From assembly GCF_019916085.1 (NCBI RefSeq), contig NZ_CP049834.1, forward strand, positions 1,998,501-2,062,500: a stretch of DNA of 64,000 nt, given 5' to 3'. Source of the DNA: Aquirufa lenticrescens (GTDB taxonomy: Bacteria; Bacteroidota; Bacteroidia; Cytophagales; Spirosomataceae). Positions 23,731 through 32,850 of this stretch are shown here, piece after piece; position 1 is the first letter of the stretch; each line of letters starts with the position of its first letter. The translations under genes were made by a program, and so were the position numbers. Below the pieces are notes generated by a model. It saw only the letters and a list, made by a program, of their open reading frames with translations, did not search any database and was not told where the DNA came from.

Positions 23731-23787
23731 TACACGAGAATTGTGCTGCGCAATAATTCTCTTTTGTATTACAATATAATCAACTCT
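23712..23787. repeat. Long inverted repeat with core GTGCTGCGCAAT, overlapping the EamA gene end
   Basis: The left arm (23715-23742) contains the last five codons and the TAA of the transporter gene. The right arm (23755-23784) is its reverse complement with only a two-base offset. The core (23743-23754) is identical to that at 12938-12949. The arms thus duplicate coding sequence in inverted orientation. Confidence 0.85.
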
Positions 23788-23956
23788 AATTTCTTCCAGA
23801 AGCTTTTAGTTTATGAAATAGTTCACACATCGTTGCGAAGCAACATCCATCTTTGTTTTTTGTGCTCTGTGCTTTTCCTTCGGACTAAGCCGTAGGCGAC
23901 TCACTGACTAAATTGCGAAGCTATGACTAGGCAAACGTTTTAAAATTGCTCCGCAA
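23731..23956. other. Intergenic region between convergent EamA and yicC genes
   Basis: This 226-bp stretch holds the right arm of the long inverted repeat, a GAA-loop hairpin (23832-23844), a TGTGCTCTGTGC-type run (about 23850-23875), a GTA-loop hairpin (23889-23897), a GAA-loop near-hairpin (about 23913-23923) and the left arm of the yicC-end inverted repeat. No reading frame or RNA gene was recognised. Confidence 0.75.
23832..23844. repeat. GNA-triloop mini-hairpin (GTTGC-GAA-GCAAC)
   Basis: A perfect 5-bp stem around the heptamer GCGAAGC. Flanking bases resemble those of the hairpin at 5005-5019. Confidence 0.7.
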
Positions 23957-23971
23957 TTATAAAACGTTTGC
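23931..23971. repeat. Inverted repeat over the yicC stop, core GCTCCGC
   Basis: Left arm 23931-23947 and right arm 23955-23971 pair almost perfectly. The central ATTGC-TCC-GCAAT hairpin has a GGA loop on the minus strand. The right arm contains the last codons (ANVL) and stop of yicC, so the left arm is an inverted copy of that gene end. Confidence 0.82.
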
Positions 23972-24847
23972 GGTCTGCTCCTTAATCTTCTCCAGCTCGT
24001 CTTTCATATTCACGACTAATCGCTGAATGGTGGAATCGTTTGCCTTTGAGCCGATGGTATTGATCTCACGGCCAATTTCTTGGGCCATAAAGTTGAGTTT
24101 TTTTCCGTTGCCTTCTTCTAGAATTTCAATGAAGTAATCTAGGTGAGTCGCTAGGCGTACTTTTTCTTCGGAGATATCAAATTTCTCGATGTAATAAACG
24201 ACCTCTTGTTCGAAGCGATTTTTATCAAAATCTTCTTTCAAGCCAAGTTCCAAAAGGGCATTTCGCATCCGCTCACGGATACCTGGCATTCTGATTTTAT
24301 CTTGTTCTAGCACTTGCGCTAGTCCTGATTTGATTGAAGCGATGTATTCACGGAATTTGTCTTCCACGACTTTCCCCTCCCGGGCACGGAACTCCTTGCA
24401 TTCTTTTACTGCTTCTTGGACGGCTTCAAAAACTACTTTCCAAAGTGCTTCGATTTCCTCTTCGTTGTCTTGCGAATGATCCGGAGAGTTCAAACTGGGC
24501 ATCGACATAGCCTGTAAATACAAGGCATTTTCGTCAATGTTCGAGATGCCTAATTCAGAGGCGAAGCGCTTTAATTCTGTGAAATAGGTGGCTATTTGAC
24601 CTTGAGGAAGGATGCTTTGTTCAACGTTCTCGTTGTTTTTTTGAATGTGCAGATTCAGCTCCATTTTACCGCGTTCTAATTGCTGCGTAAGGTAATTGCG
24701 GATGTCGATTTCTTTGGCTGAAAGCGATTTAGGAACACGGCAAAAGATATCCGTAAACTTCGAGTTTAGACTTTTAACTTCGACACGGATTTGCAGGTCT
24801 TGGAGTTCTTTTTGGGATTTTCCAAAGCCCGTCATGGAGTAGATCAT
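23957..24847 (-). CDS. YicC family endoribonuclease-like protein
   Basis: A 296-residue protein with the family start [11 protein letters not shown], the [15 protein letters not shown] block, and the C-terminal DUF1732 part ([37 protein letters not shown]). E. coli YicC has been linked to RNA decay as an endoribonuclease; other functions are unproven. The length is typical. It overlaps the YfhO gene upstream by four bases (ATGA). Its last codons lie within an inverted repeat. Confidence 0.92.
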   Translation of the reverse strand: MIYSMTGFGKSQKELQDLQIRVEVKSLNSKFTDIFCRVPKSLSAKEIDIRNYLTQQLERGKMELNLHIQKNNENVEQSILPQGQIATYFTELKRFASELGISNIDENALYLQAMSMPSLNSPDHSQDNEEEIEALWKVVFEAVQEAVKECKEFRAREGKVVEDKFREYIASIKSGLAQVLEQDKIRMPGIRERMRNALLELGLKEDFDKNRFEQEVVYYIEKFDISEEKVRLATHLDYFIEILEEGNGKKLNFMAQEIGREINTIGSKANDSTIQRLVVNMKDELEKIKEQTANVL

Positions 24848-27282
24848 ATGGTTTCTTTTTTGGCCTTAGCCGCTTGATAAAAAGCAAATGCAATAAACAA
24901 TAGCATCGCAATGGAAGCCCCTAAGTCAATTTTATTTCCCGTAATCACTGAAAAGGGAGCAAACTTAAATTCAATCGTATGTTTCCCAGCAGGAATCGCT
25001 AAGCCACGCAATACATAATCCGCCTGTACGTGATTGGTTTCTTTTCCATCGATATAGGCTTTCCAGTCTTTGTTTCCACGGTAATAGATTTCCGAGAACA
25101 CCGCAAAGGCCGCTTGTTTTGAATCAGATGTATAGGTCAAATGATTAGGCTTATATTCTGTTAATTGAATACTGCCATCTGTTTTGAACTCCTTTGTAGG
25201 AACGAATGCTGCATCTTTTTGTTCTACCAACGCAATCGATCGAGGATCGATTTTGCTGATTCCATTCAATGCTTCATCCGCTGTAGGAACTACGTTTACC
25301 GACGAAACAAACCAGGCATTCCCTAAAGCACCCGGATTTGTTTGAGGTGCTAATTGGCCAGTCGAGTCTGGGCTCAAAATATATTTCGTATTCAGCATAT
25401 TCAGGATATTCATTTGTCCTGGATTCCCTGTGAACTGTTTTTCAATCAATTCTTGGTAACGACGCAATTTAGCGGCGTGGTATCCACCTAAAGATTGGTG
25501 GTAATAAGACGTGGTCGCATCACTCATAAAGTTTGTTGCCACATTCACCACGCGGTAATGGGTGGTGTCTTGTAAGATTTTTTGATCGGCAGGTGTAGGT
25601 AAGATTTGCTCGTCCAGTGTAGCTTTGGAGACGAAGAAATCTTTGCCAAAATAACGTTTAGCCACTGGGGTTAAATCAAAAATACCCAATAGCACTAAGG
25701 CGATTAACCAGATGGATTTTTTGACTTTGCCGGTACTGGCAAGTCCTAAAATACCTACCCCGATTAATACGATAAAGAAACTGCGGAAGGCGTCAGATTG
25801 AAATAATTCGATGCGGTCAAGCTGGATAGAGCGCCAGATTTGGTTATTCAACGCCGTATCTTGAATCAAAGCTCCACCAAAATTAGGTCCTTTAAAGTCA
25901 AAGAATAAATCGGGTGCCATCCCGAAAAACAAGGCAAGTCCACCACTTAATCCGGCGGCATACAACAACGGTTTTTTGATTTCAGACCAGCTGGATTTTT
26001 GCTGAATGAATCGAATCAATCCTAGAATTCCCAAGGTTACGAAACCTAATTGCACGAAAGAAAGTACCATCGTTATGGCTCTGAATTTGTTGAACAACGG
26101 GAAGTATTGGAATAAAATTCCGTTGAAGAAGAAATATTTACCCCAAGAGAAGGTGATGAATAAAGCTGTGAATCCGATGATCCACCATTTTTCGGCTGAT
26201 TTGATGTAGAAGGCACCAAACAAAAATAAAAATATCACTAAGGCTCCCGCATAAGCAGGTCCAGCCGTATAGCTTTGATCTCCCCAATAAGCCGGTCCTT
26301 TTTCGACAAAGCCTAAAGCTTGTTCGTCTGGAATACCCGCGTTAGACATCGTTTGGTAGGTATTAGATGACGTTCCACCTAAATCTCCGGCAGAAGCTCC
26401 ACCCATGAAATTGGGGATCAACAACGTACCTGTTTCGGCAATACCGTAGGACCAATCGAAAGCATAGGTTTGATCTAAACCATCTCCACGCGATTTGTTG
26501 GCACTAAGTTCGGAGGCGCCACGCGTCGTTTCTTTGGCATATTCGTAGTTATTCCAAAGGCGCATCGAGTGCGTTCCTAAAGCTAAAACTAAACCTAAGC
26601 CTAGTAATAATCCACGTTTCAGCCACTCTATCACTGTTTTGTGAATGATAGCTTGTGATAAAGTGTAGATTTTGTAGAATCCAATGATAAAGAATAAGTA
26701 ATACGTAATTTGAACGTGGTTAGCATATAATTCCAAAGCCATTCCTAGGGTGAATAGGGCAGCGCCTAGCCATTTTCGATTACCCCAGCCTAATTTCACA
26801 CCTGCTAAAACGATAGGAGCATAGGCTAAAGCAATTACTTTAGAGGTATGACCTGCTGGAATAATCACCATATTGTAGGTCGCAAAGGCGTAGAAAACGG
26901 CCCCGGCGAATCCTAAAATGGGAGAGGCTCCCATTGCCCAAAGCAAAATATACATTCCTAACATTTGTAGGAAAAGCAAATTTACAGGGCTGGGAAGGAG
27001 ATTGGTAATGAAAGAACCGATTTTGGCAGAAATCGAATAAGGATACGATCCTGAAATCTGGTAGGTAGGCATCCCGCCAAACATCGAGTTCGACCACCAC
27101 GCATCCTCACCGGATTTCTCCTTGTATTGTAAGCTCTCCTGTGCCGCCGCCTGGGCTTGCTGGATATCATGTTGAATCAATACTTTACCTTGTAGAACGG
27201 GTCCACAATAGATGAAAGCGATCAATAGGAAACCCAATAGGACAATCCCGTGGGGGGCAAAGGAGCGCAAATTAATTTTCAT
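24844..27282 (-). CDS. YfhO family membrane protein
   Basis: An 812-residue membrane protein with about 12-14 helices. Hydrophobic segments run from [19 protein letters not shown] (about 10) to about residue 540, a large extracytoplasmic domain spans about 545-775, and a final helix near 780-800 is followed by a KAKKE tail. YfhO proteins are GT-C-like enzymes implicated in glycosylation of cell-wall polymers in Gram-positives; the role in Bacteroidota is unknown. The [15 protein letters not shown] segment near residue 60 is conserved in the family. It lies three bases after the FKBP gene and overlaps yicC. Confidence 0.87.
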   Translation of the reverse strand: MKINLRSFAPHGIVLLGFLLIAFIYCGPVLQGKVLIQHDIQQAQAAAQESLQYKEKSGEDAWWSNSMFGGMPTYQISGSYPYSISAKIGSFITNLLPSPVNLLFLQMLGMYILLWAMGASPILGFAGAVFYAFATYNMVIIPAGHTSKVIALAYAPIVLAGVKLGWGNRKWLGAALFTLGMALELYANHVQITYYLFFIIGFYKIYTLSQAIIHKTVIEWLKRGLLLGLGLVLALGTHSMRLWNNYEYAKETTRGASELSANKSRGDGLDQTYAFDWSYGIAETGTLLIPNFMGGASAGDLGGTSSNTYQTMSNAGIPDEQALGFVEKGPAYWGDQSYTAGPAYAGALVIFLFLFGAFYIKSAEKWWIIGFTALFITFSWGKYFFFNGILFQYFPLFNKFRAITMVLSFVQLGFVTLGILGLIRFIQQKSSWSEIKKPLLYAAGLSGGLALFFGMAPDLFFDFKGPNFGGALIQDTALNNQIWRSIQLDRIELFQSDAFRSFFIVLIGVGILGLASTGKVKKSIWLIALVLLGIFDLTPVAKRYFGKDFFVSKATLDEQILPTPADQKILQDTTHYRVVNVATNFMSDATTSYYHQSLGGYHAAKLRRYQELIEKQFTGNPGQMNILNMLNTKYILSPDSTGQLAPQTNPGALGNAWFVSSVNVVPTADEALNGISKIDPRSIALVEQKDAAFVPTKEFKTDGSIQLTEYKPNHLTYTSDSKQAAFAVFSEIYYRGNKDWKAYIDGKETNHVQADYVLRGLAIPAGKHTIEFKFAPFSVITGNKIDLGASIAMLLFIAFAFYQAAKAKKETI

Positions 27283-27285
27283 AGT

Positions 27286-27714
27286 TTATGAAATCGATAC
27301 TAATTCAAGTTCAAATGTTAAATCACGACCAGCTAATGGGTGATTCGCATCCAACGTAACGTGTGAATCTGTTAAATCAGTGACCACCACTTCTACCACG
27401 TGACCCCCATCTTGGTGCATAGATAAAGAAGCACCTAATTCTAATTCGATGTGAGGAGGAATTTGAGCGCGTTCTAAGGTCACTGTATTTTCTGGAGAAT
27501 GCTCGCCATAAGCCTCAGCTGCCGGAATAACAACGGTTTTTTTCTCACCAATGGTCATACCAGTCACGCCATCATCAAAACCTTTGATGACCATACCTGA
27601 ACCTAATTGAAACTCAAGAGGTGTTCTTCCTACAGAAGAGTCAAAAATAGAACCGTCGGTGTGTTTACCTGTGTAGTGTACGGCAACCTTGTCGCCGGTT
27701 TTTGCAATAGACAT
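27286..27714 (-). CDS. FKBP-type peptidyl-prolyl isomerase, SlyD-like
   Basis: A 142-residue protein beginning GDKVAVHYTGKHTDGSIFDSSVGRTPLEFQLGSG, then an FKBP core interrupted by the insert-in-flap domain (about 70-125) as in SlyD. The C-terminal histidine-rich metal-binding tail of E. coli SlyD is absent, so a nickel role is unlikely. It would act as a cytoplasmic folding helper. It is the first gene of a run with YfhO and yicC, with a promoter candidate upstream. Confidence 0.9.
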   Translation of the reverse strand: MSIAKTGDKVAVHYTGKHTDGSIFDSSVGRTPLEFQLGSGMVIKGFDDGVTGMTIGEKKTVVIPAAEAYGEHSPENTVTLERAQIPPHIELELGASLSMHQDGGHVVEVVVTDLTDSHVTLDANHPLAGRDLTFELELVSIS

Positions 27715-27744
27715 AATGAATCGTTAAAATTTAAAAATAAGCTA

Positions 27745-27775
27745 CAAATAACACGATTTTTCGGACGCTTTCAAA
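27745..27775 (-). promoter_or_regulatory. Promoter of the FKBP-YfhO-yicC operon
   Basis: On the minus strand a TTTG (-33) is followed after 19 bases by GTTATTTG, a 7/8 match to TAnnTTTG. Spacing fits the Bacteroidota pattern, and the ATG lies about 30 bp further on. Confidence 0.55.
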
Positions 27776-27823
27776 GCAAATGTCTCCACCATTTACCATC
27801 TTTTCTCTCTACTCTTTTCTCTC

Positions 27824-28312
27824 TTATCTACAAAGCGAAGCTTGGTACTTCAGGGATAGGGTATCGCCTAATTCAATCGCCGTCTTAAAATCCAAGCAGG
27901 CATCTTCGATCAAACCTAAATGCATCAGATTAATACCCCGATTATAATAGGTTTCGGCATAATAAGGATAGCGAATGATTGATTTTGAAAAATCCCGAAT
28001 GGCCCCTTTGTCATTGCCTAGTTTGGATTTGAAATAGCCCCGGTAGAAATAGTAATCTGCATTGGTGGAATCGAGACGTATGGCTTTGGTTAAGTCAGAA
28101 ATGGCACCCGAGTATTCTTCCATCGATCCTCGTGAAAAGGCTCTGGCGAAGTAGATTTCAGGGTTTTTAGGGTCTTTTGTCAAAGCCACCGAAAAATTAT
28201 ATGTCGCTTCTTTGTATTTTTCTTGTTGTATTTGCGTGAGACCAGCTGCATATTGTAACATGCAGCTACTGAAGAAAAAGAGGGCAAAAAGAGAGGCAAA
28301 TAAACGGATCAT
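27824..28312 (-). CDS. TPR-repeat lipoprotein
   Basis: A 162-residue protein with a lipoprotein signal (IRLFASLFALFFFSSC, Cys17) and three to four tetratricopeptide repeats (for example KEATYNFSVALTKDPKNPEIYFARAFSRG and GDNDKGAIRDFSKSIIRYPYYAETYYNRG-type units). It should face the periplasm as a protein-interaction scaffold. It overlaps mutS2 by ATGA although the two have no obvious shared role. A GCGAAGC mini-hairpin (27833-27843) lies in its last codons. Confidence 0.85.
   Translation of the reverse strand: MIRLFASLFALFFFSSCMLQYAAGLTQIQQEKYKEATYNFSVALTKDPKNPEIYFARAFSRGSMEEYSGAISDLTKAIRLDSTNADYYFYRGYFKSKLGNDKGAIRDFSKSIIRYPYYAETYYNRGINLMHLGLIEDACLDFKTAIELGDTLSLKYQASLCR
27833..27843. repeat. 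GNA-triloop mini-hairpin in the TPR gene 3' end (AAGC-GAA-GCTT)
   Basis: A perfect 4-bp stem with a GAA loop, inside the codons for the C-terminal QASLCR of the TPR lipoprotein. A pyrimidine-rich TCTCTCTACTCTTTTCTCTC tract lies just beyond the stop. Confidence 0.6.
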
Positions 28313-30756
28313 TTAAAAGTAACGATGGTGATTCCCGCACCGCCACGGTCTGCGTGTTCGTCAGTAATGTTTTTAATTTCTCTGTATCGCTTTAATTGTT
28401 CGCGAATTAAAGTTCGTAAAATTCCATCGCCTTTTCCGTGCAAAATTTGAACTTCAGGAACGCCTAACAGGAGGCAATCGTTGATGTATTGGTCTAAAAT
28501 AACGTAAACTTCCTCGCCACGCTTTCCTCTAATATCCAGTTTGAGCTGAAATTGAGCCATGCGATCATTGATGTCGATGCCGCGAAGAGGGGCTGTACTT
28601 TTCTTGGGTTGTTTAGGAGCGACGATTTTTTGGAGGCGATTCAATTTGATGGTACTGCGAATGGCTCCTAAAGAAATGACCGCGTCTTTCCCCTTAAGTT
28701 CCATGATTTGTCCCAAAGTAGGTTCGTCGCCACTCCCTTTAATCACCACCCAATCACCCACCGCGATAGGGGAGTTAGCATAAACGATTCCGGGAGTTTC
28801 AGACACGACTTTTGCAGGCGCAGGAGCCACCGTTTTTAATTCCTTTTGGACAAAATTTGCTAGATCCGCGCGCAATTCCTTCGTCTTTTCTTTATCTGCC
28901 TCTTTCTCGCGAATTTGTCTAATCGTCTGCTCAATGCGTTGATTTGCCTCTTGGATGATTTTTTTCGCCTCAGCTTTCGCCGCATTCAACATCGCCTTTT
29001 GCTCTTCTTGCACGTGATTTTTCAGGCGCTCATAGTTTTCCTTGATGGATTGTGCCTGCTCATTAGCTAAGGCTAAACTAGCGTTTTTACTCTCCCAGAT
29101 TTGCTTCTCCGTCTCCGTTTCCAGTAATAACTTGTCAAAATCCACCTGCTTCTTGCCCAATTTCTTGCGCGCATTTTCGATAATGGCCTTAGGCAATCCA
29201 ATCTTCTGAGCGATTTCAAAGGCAAACGAACTACCCGGTTTTCCCATATCCAAGATGAATTGAGGTTCCAAATGCTCGGTGTCGTAGCGCATCGCGGCGT
29301 TGAAAAGTCCTTTTTGGCGATCTGCTAGGCTTTTTAAGTTGCCAAAGTGGGTGTTAATCGCTCCATAGCACCCTTTGTCTGCCAGTTTCTCTAAGATGGA
29401 TTCTGCAATCGCTCCCCCTAAAGAGGGCTCCGTTCCCGTACCAAACTCATCGACTAAAATCAATGTTTTCTCGTTTACGTGCTGCAAGAAATGCCGCATA
29501 TTACTTAAGTGGGATGAATAGGTACTTAATTCGTTTTCTAAATTTTGTTCATCCCCCATATCCAAAAATAGTTGAGAGAAAAAGCCCATCGTACTGCCTT
29601 CGGCTAATGGCACTAAACAGCCGGATTGGAATAAGAATTGCAATAAACCTACGGTACTTAAAGTCACGGATTTACCTCCCGCATTGGGTCCAGAAACAAC
29701 CATAATGCGGCGATCGTCCTCTAATCGAATCGTTAGTGGTTTAATTTTTTTACCTATTTTTTCGAGTGATTTTTCTAATAAAGGATGACGTGCATCGGTC
29801 CAGTTAACGATCGGTTTATCTTGAATAAACGTAGGTTTAATCGCTTTGTGGGAGCTTCCCCAGAGGGCTTTGGCCCTAATAAAATCAATCAATCCTAGCC
29901 ACGAAAAGGCGTGGGCTAAAAAAGGTGTCAAAGGACGAATTCGATCTGATAGTTTCGATAAAATCTGGATGATCTCGCGACGTTCGGCTGATTCCAAAGA
30001 CTTGATCTCATTGTTCATCGCCAGCGCGTCAGCGGGCTCTAAAAAGACCGTTTTCCCCGTATCTGATTCATCCTGAACGAAACCTTTGATCTTCCGTTTG
30101 TGCTCAGCCGCTAAAGGAATCACCATTCGGCCATTGCGCAGTGTCAAGGAGAAATCCTTGCTCACCCAGCCCTCTTTATAGGCCTGGCTTAAATAGGAAT
30201 CGAGCTTTTTACGAAGGCCTTGCTCTTCGGCAATTCGCTTGCGACGTAAATCTCCTAAAGCAGGGGAGGCTGTCTCCTTGATTTGGCCGTTTACATCAAA
30301 TACGCGGTCCAAATCCTGAATAATCGGAATGATTTGTCTGAAATCCCCATCGCTTTCTGCACCTTTGGCTAGGAAATGCTGGGTGATTTTATGTATTTTA
30401 GGGTATTCAGTTGAGTCAATTGCTGCGAAAAAGCGAATGGTTTCATACAAAACCGTCAACGCACGTTGCCAGTCTCTCCATTCATCTGCTGACAAATAAT
30501 GGCCTTCCAGCTGCAGCGGACTTAGATAAGATCGTAAATCGTAATAATCCGTCTGCGGAAATTCGCCACCGTGCTCACCCAAAATACGGCTCATCTCATC
30601 GACTTGTTCTACCCATTGTTTGACCAAGGGGAAACGGTCCGAAAAACGCATTTTATCTGCATATTCCAGCCCCATCTGACTTAAACAAAGCTGCTTAATT
30701 TCCTCTTTTACCTGGTTGAAACCCAGTTTTTCGGCAAGATTTACGGGGTAATTCAT
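28309..30756 (-). CDS. mutS2: MutS2-family protein (recombination/ribosome-rescue ATPase)
   Basis: An 815-residue protein with the MutS clamp and lever region, the ATPase Walker A VVSGPNAGGKSVTLST, Walker B TLILVDEFGTGTEPSLGG, a long coiled coil (about 515-650), a KOW-like segment and a C-terminal Smr nuclease domain (about 735-815) with LDIRGKRGEEVYVILDQY and HGKGDGILR. It lacks the mismatch-recognition domain. Family members suppress recombination or split collided ribosomes. It overlaps its neighbours by four bases on both sides. Confidence 0.95.
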   Translation of the reverse strand: MNYPVNLAEKLGFNQVKEEIKQLCLSQMGLEYADKMRFSDRFPLVKQWVEQVDEMSRILGEHGGEFPQTDYYDLRSYLSPLQLEGHYLSADEWRDWQRALTVLYETIRFFAAIDSTEYPKIHKITQHFLAKGAESDGDFRQIIPIIQDLDRVFDVNGQIKETASPALGDLRRKRIAEEQGLRKKLDSYLSQAYKEGWVSKDFSLTLRNGRMVIPLAAEHKRKIKGFVQDESDTGKTVFLEPADALAMNNEIKSLESAERREIIQILSKLSDRIRPLTPFLAHAFSWLGLIDFIRAKALWGSSHKAIKPTFIQDKPIVNWTDARHPLLEKSLEKIGKKIKPLTIRLEDDRRIMVVSGPNAGGKSVTLSTVGLLQFLFQSGCLVPLAEGSTMGFFSQLFLDMGDEQNLENELSTYSSHLSNMRHFLQHVNEKTLILVDEFGTGTEPSLGGAIAESILEKLADKGCYGAINTHFGNLKSLADRQKGLFNAAMRYDTEHLEPQFILDMGKPGSSFAFEIAQKIGLPKAIIENARKKLGKKQVDFDKLLLETETEKQIWESKNASLALANEQAQSIKENYERLKNHVQEEQKAMLNAAKAEAKKIIQEANQRIEQTIRQIREKEADKEKTKELRADLANFVQKELKTVAPAPAKVVSETPGIVYANSPIAVGDWVVIKGSGDEPTLGQIMELKGKDAVISLGAIRSTIKLNRLQKIVAPKQPKKSTAPLRGIDINDRMAQFQLKLDIRGKRGEEVYVILDQYINDCLLLGVPEVQILHGKGDGILRTLIREQLKRYREIKNITDEHADRGGAGITIVTFK

Positions 30757-31673
30757 AGAGAAAAATGCAACTTTATTTTTTCGAGTAAGACCTCGTTGAT
30801 TTTATAATAACTTTCAGTCGTCCAACCCGCTACGTGGGGGCTGAAAATGGTCGCAGGGTAGGCGGCAATTTCTGTAAAAAGCTCTTTTTCTACTGGAGAC
30901 CAGGTAGATAACTTTTCATTTGGTAGCACATCCAAAGCTAATCCCTTGATTTGGCCGGAACGTAATCCGTGCAATAAAGGCTCGAGTGGTGCAATGGGGC
31001 CTCGGGAACTATTAATCACTATAATGGACTTCTTGAACGAATCTAAAAACTCAGTGGAAATTAACCCACGCGTCTCAGAAGTCAAAGGGATATGTAAACT
31101 CAAGATGTCAGCCCGTTCAAAAATTTGATCCATTGTGGCTGGGTAATCTGTCGATGGGGCGTATTTGTCATAGGCTAAAATGTTCATTCCAAAGCTAGAA
31201 AGCCGCGAAGCGACTGCTTTGCCCATATTTCCATATCCGATAATACCGATCGTCTTTCCCTTCAGTTCAAATCCGCGGTTTCCTTCTCTTTCCCACAATC
31301 CGTGACGCACCTCGGTATCCGACGTATGAAGTTTGTGTGTAAGGGATAATAATTGTCCAATGACGTGTTCCGCAACGGCGTCAGAATTTCCTTCATTGGC
31401 GGAAAAAACGGTGATTCCTCTAGCTATGCAGGCTTCGACATCCAGTAAATCAAGTCCAGCGCCCGCTCGAGCGATAAAAATTAATGGGGTATCAGTCAGT
31501 ATTTCTGCCGTGATTTTGAACTTGCTCCGAACAACTAATCCTTCATAAGAAGGTAAAATCGTCACAAACTCATCAAGTGATAAATCGGTACGCGTCTCCA
31601 CCTCGAATCCCAAATTCGTTAGCCCTTCTGCCATCGAAGGATGAACCTCGTCGACAATCAAAACTTTACGCAT
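30753..31673 (-). CDS. D-2-hydroxyacid dehydrogenase (phosphoglycerate dehydrogenase-like)
   Basis: A 306-residue NAD-dependent enzyme. The substrate half has VVRSKFKITAEIL and RAGAGLDLLDVEA. The Rossmann motif is TIGIIGYGNMGKAVA. Catalytic Arg lies in INSSRGPIAPLE, Glu in the LPNEK region, and His in FSPHVAGWTTES. There is no ACT domain, and the length is that of short SerA-type enzymes of Bacteroidota. It overlaps pdxA by eight bases, so it might instead be the erythronate-4-phosphate dehydrogenase step of PLP synthesis, but it lacks the PdxB C-terminal domain. Both readings remain open. Confidence 0.85.
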   Translation of the reverse strand: MRKVLIVDEVHPSMAEGLTNLGFEVETRTDLSLDEFVTILPSYEGLVVRSKFKITAEILTDTPLIFIARAGAGLDLLDVEACIARGITVFSANEGNSDAVAEHVIGQLLSLTHKLHTSDTEVRHGLWEREGNRGFELKGKTIGIIGYGNMGKAVASRLSSFGMNILAYDKYAPSTDYPATMDQIFERADILSLHIPLTSETRGLISTEFLDSFKKSIIVINSSRGPIAPLEPLLHGLRSGQIKGLALDVLPNEKLSTWSPVEKELFTEIAAYPATIFSPHVAGWTTESYYKINEVLLEKIKLHFSL

Positions 31674-32664
31674 TCATTCGGTTTTTTACGAGATCTAACG
31701 CTAAAAATAAGGCCTGAAGGAATGAGCCTGGGTCGGCTACGTTTTGGCCAGCAATATCATAAGCCGTACCATGATCTGGCGAGGTACGAATAACAGGCAA
31801 ACCTGCGGTGAAATTCACACCAGAGTCAAAAGCGATGTATTTGAAAGGAATCAATCCTTGATCGTGGTACATGCCCAGAACGCCGTCAAACTCTTTGAAT
31901 TGCGCTTTTCCGAAGAAACCATCCGCTGGATAAGGTCCAAAAACCAGGTTTCCTTTCGATCTAAATTCATCCACTACCGGTTGAATAATCTCTAATTCTT
32001 CTTGGCCTAATAGCCCAGCTTCACCCGCGTGTGGATTTAAACCTAATACGGCTAAACGAGGTTTGTCAATGGAGAAATCCTCCTTTAAACTCTTTAAGAA
32101 TAAAGTGATTTTTGTACGCAATAAATCGGCACCTAATGCCTTGGAAACCTCTAATAGAGGAATGTGGCCCGTTGCTACTCCCATTCTAAAACCATCAGAA
32201 ACCATCATCATAAGAGACGATTTAGCTTCGAAACGATCGGTTAAATATTCGGTATGTCCAGGGAATTTAAAGTCCTCAGATTGGATGTTATGTTTATTAA
32301 TTGGAGCCGTAACGAGTGCGGAGATTAGTCCGCGATCTAGGTCATTTGCGGCTCTTTCTAAACAATCAAAGGCGGCTTTTCCTGCTTCTTTGGTCTCTTT
32401 TCCGGGTTCTACAAGGGTTGATGTGTCGTCCCAACAGTTGATGACAAAGCTTTCACCAGATTTAGCCTCAGAAGCTTCTTGGATCACAGCGATGGACCAC
32501 TCTTTTAATTCGAATTTTTGGCGGTAAAAATCCAATACCTTGGCAGAACCATAAATCACAGGCGTACACCACTTTAGCAAGCGAGGGCTGGCTAAGGATT
32601 TCAAGATTACTTCGGGTCCGATTCCGTTGTAATCTCCTAACGTAATGCCAATGATAGGTTTCAT
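31666..32664 (-). CDS. pdxA: 4-hydroxythreonine-4-phosphate dehydrogenase
   Basis: A 332-residue metal-dependent enzyme of the DXP-dependent vitamin B6 route. Visible are ITLGDYNGIGPEVILKSL at the N-terminus, the metal histidines in PGHTEYL and GLNPHAGEAG, MYHDQGLIPFKYIAF, and the C-terminal TSPDHGTAYDIAG. I start at the ATG (32664), since the in-frame TTG three codons upstream is less likely. The product supplies PLP, the cofactor of MetZ in this window. It heads the four-gene overlapping run that ends with the TPR lipoprotein. Confidence 0.95.
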   Translation of the reverse strand: MKPIIGITLGDYNGIGPEVILKSLASPRLLKWCTPVIYGSAKVLDFYRQKFELKEWSIAVIQEASEAKSGESFVINCWDDTSTLVEPGKETKEAGKAAFDCLERAANDLDRGLISALVTAPINKHNIQSEDFKFPGHTEYLTDRFEAKSSLMMMVSDGFRMGVATGHIPLLEVSKALGADLLRTKITLFLKSLKEDFSIDKPRLAVLGLNPHAGEAGLLGQEELEIIQPVVDEFRSKGNLVFGPYPADGFFGKAQFKEFDGVLGMYHDQGLIPFKYIAFDSGVNFTAGLPVIRTSPDHGTAYDIAGQNVADPGSFLQALFLALDLVKNRMNA

Positions 32665-32850
32665 AAAAAGCAATTTTTTGTTCGACCTGCAAGTTAAGAA
32701 AAATCGTTCGAAGGCGGTAGAATTATTTTTCTTGGTAACGAACCCAATAAATATGGTATTTTTTTAAGTTTTCCCAAATAAAATGCGGTATTCGATGCGA
32801 TTTTCACAATATATTTAGCATTTTTGTTAGAATCTCCTACTTTATTGATT

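Noticed and set aside
32824-32850. TTG start nine codons upstream for pyruvate carboxylase
   Set aside because: The ATG at 32851 directly precedes the conserved biotin carboxylase N-terminus; the added residues resemble nothing in the family.
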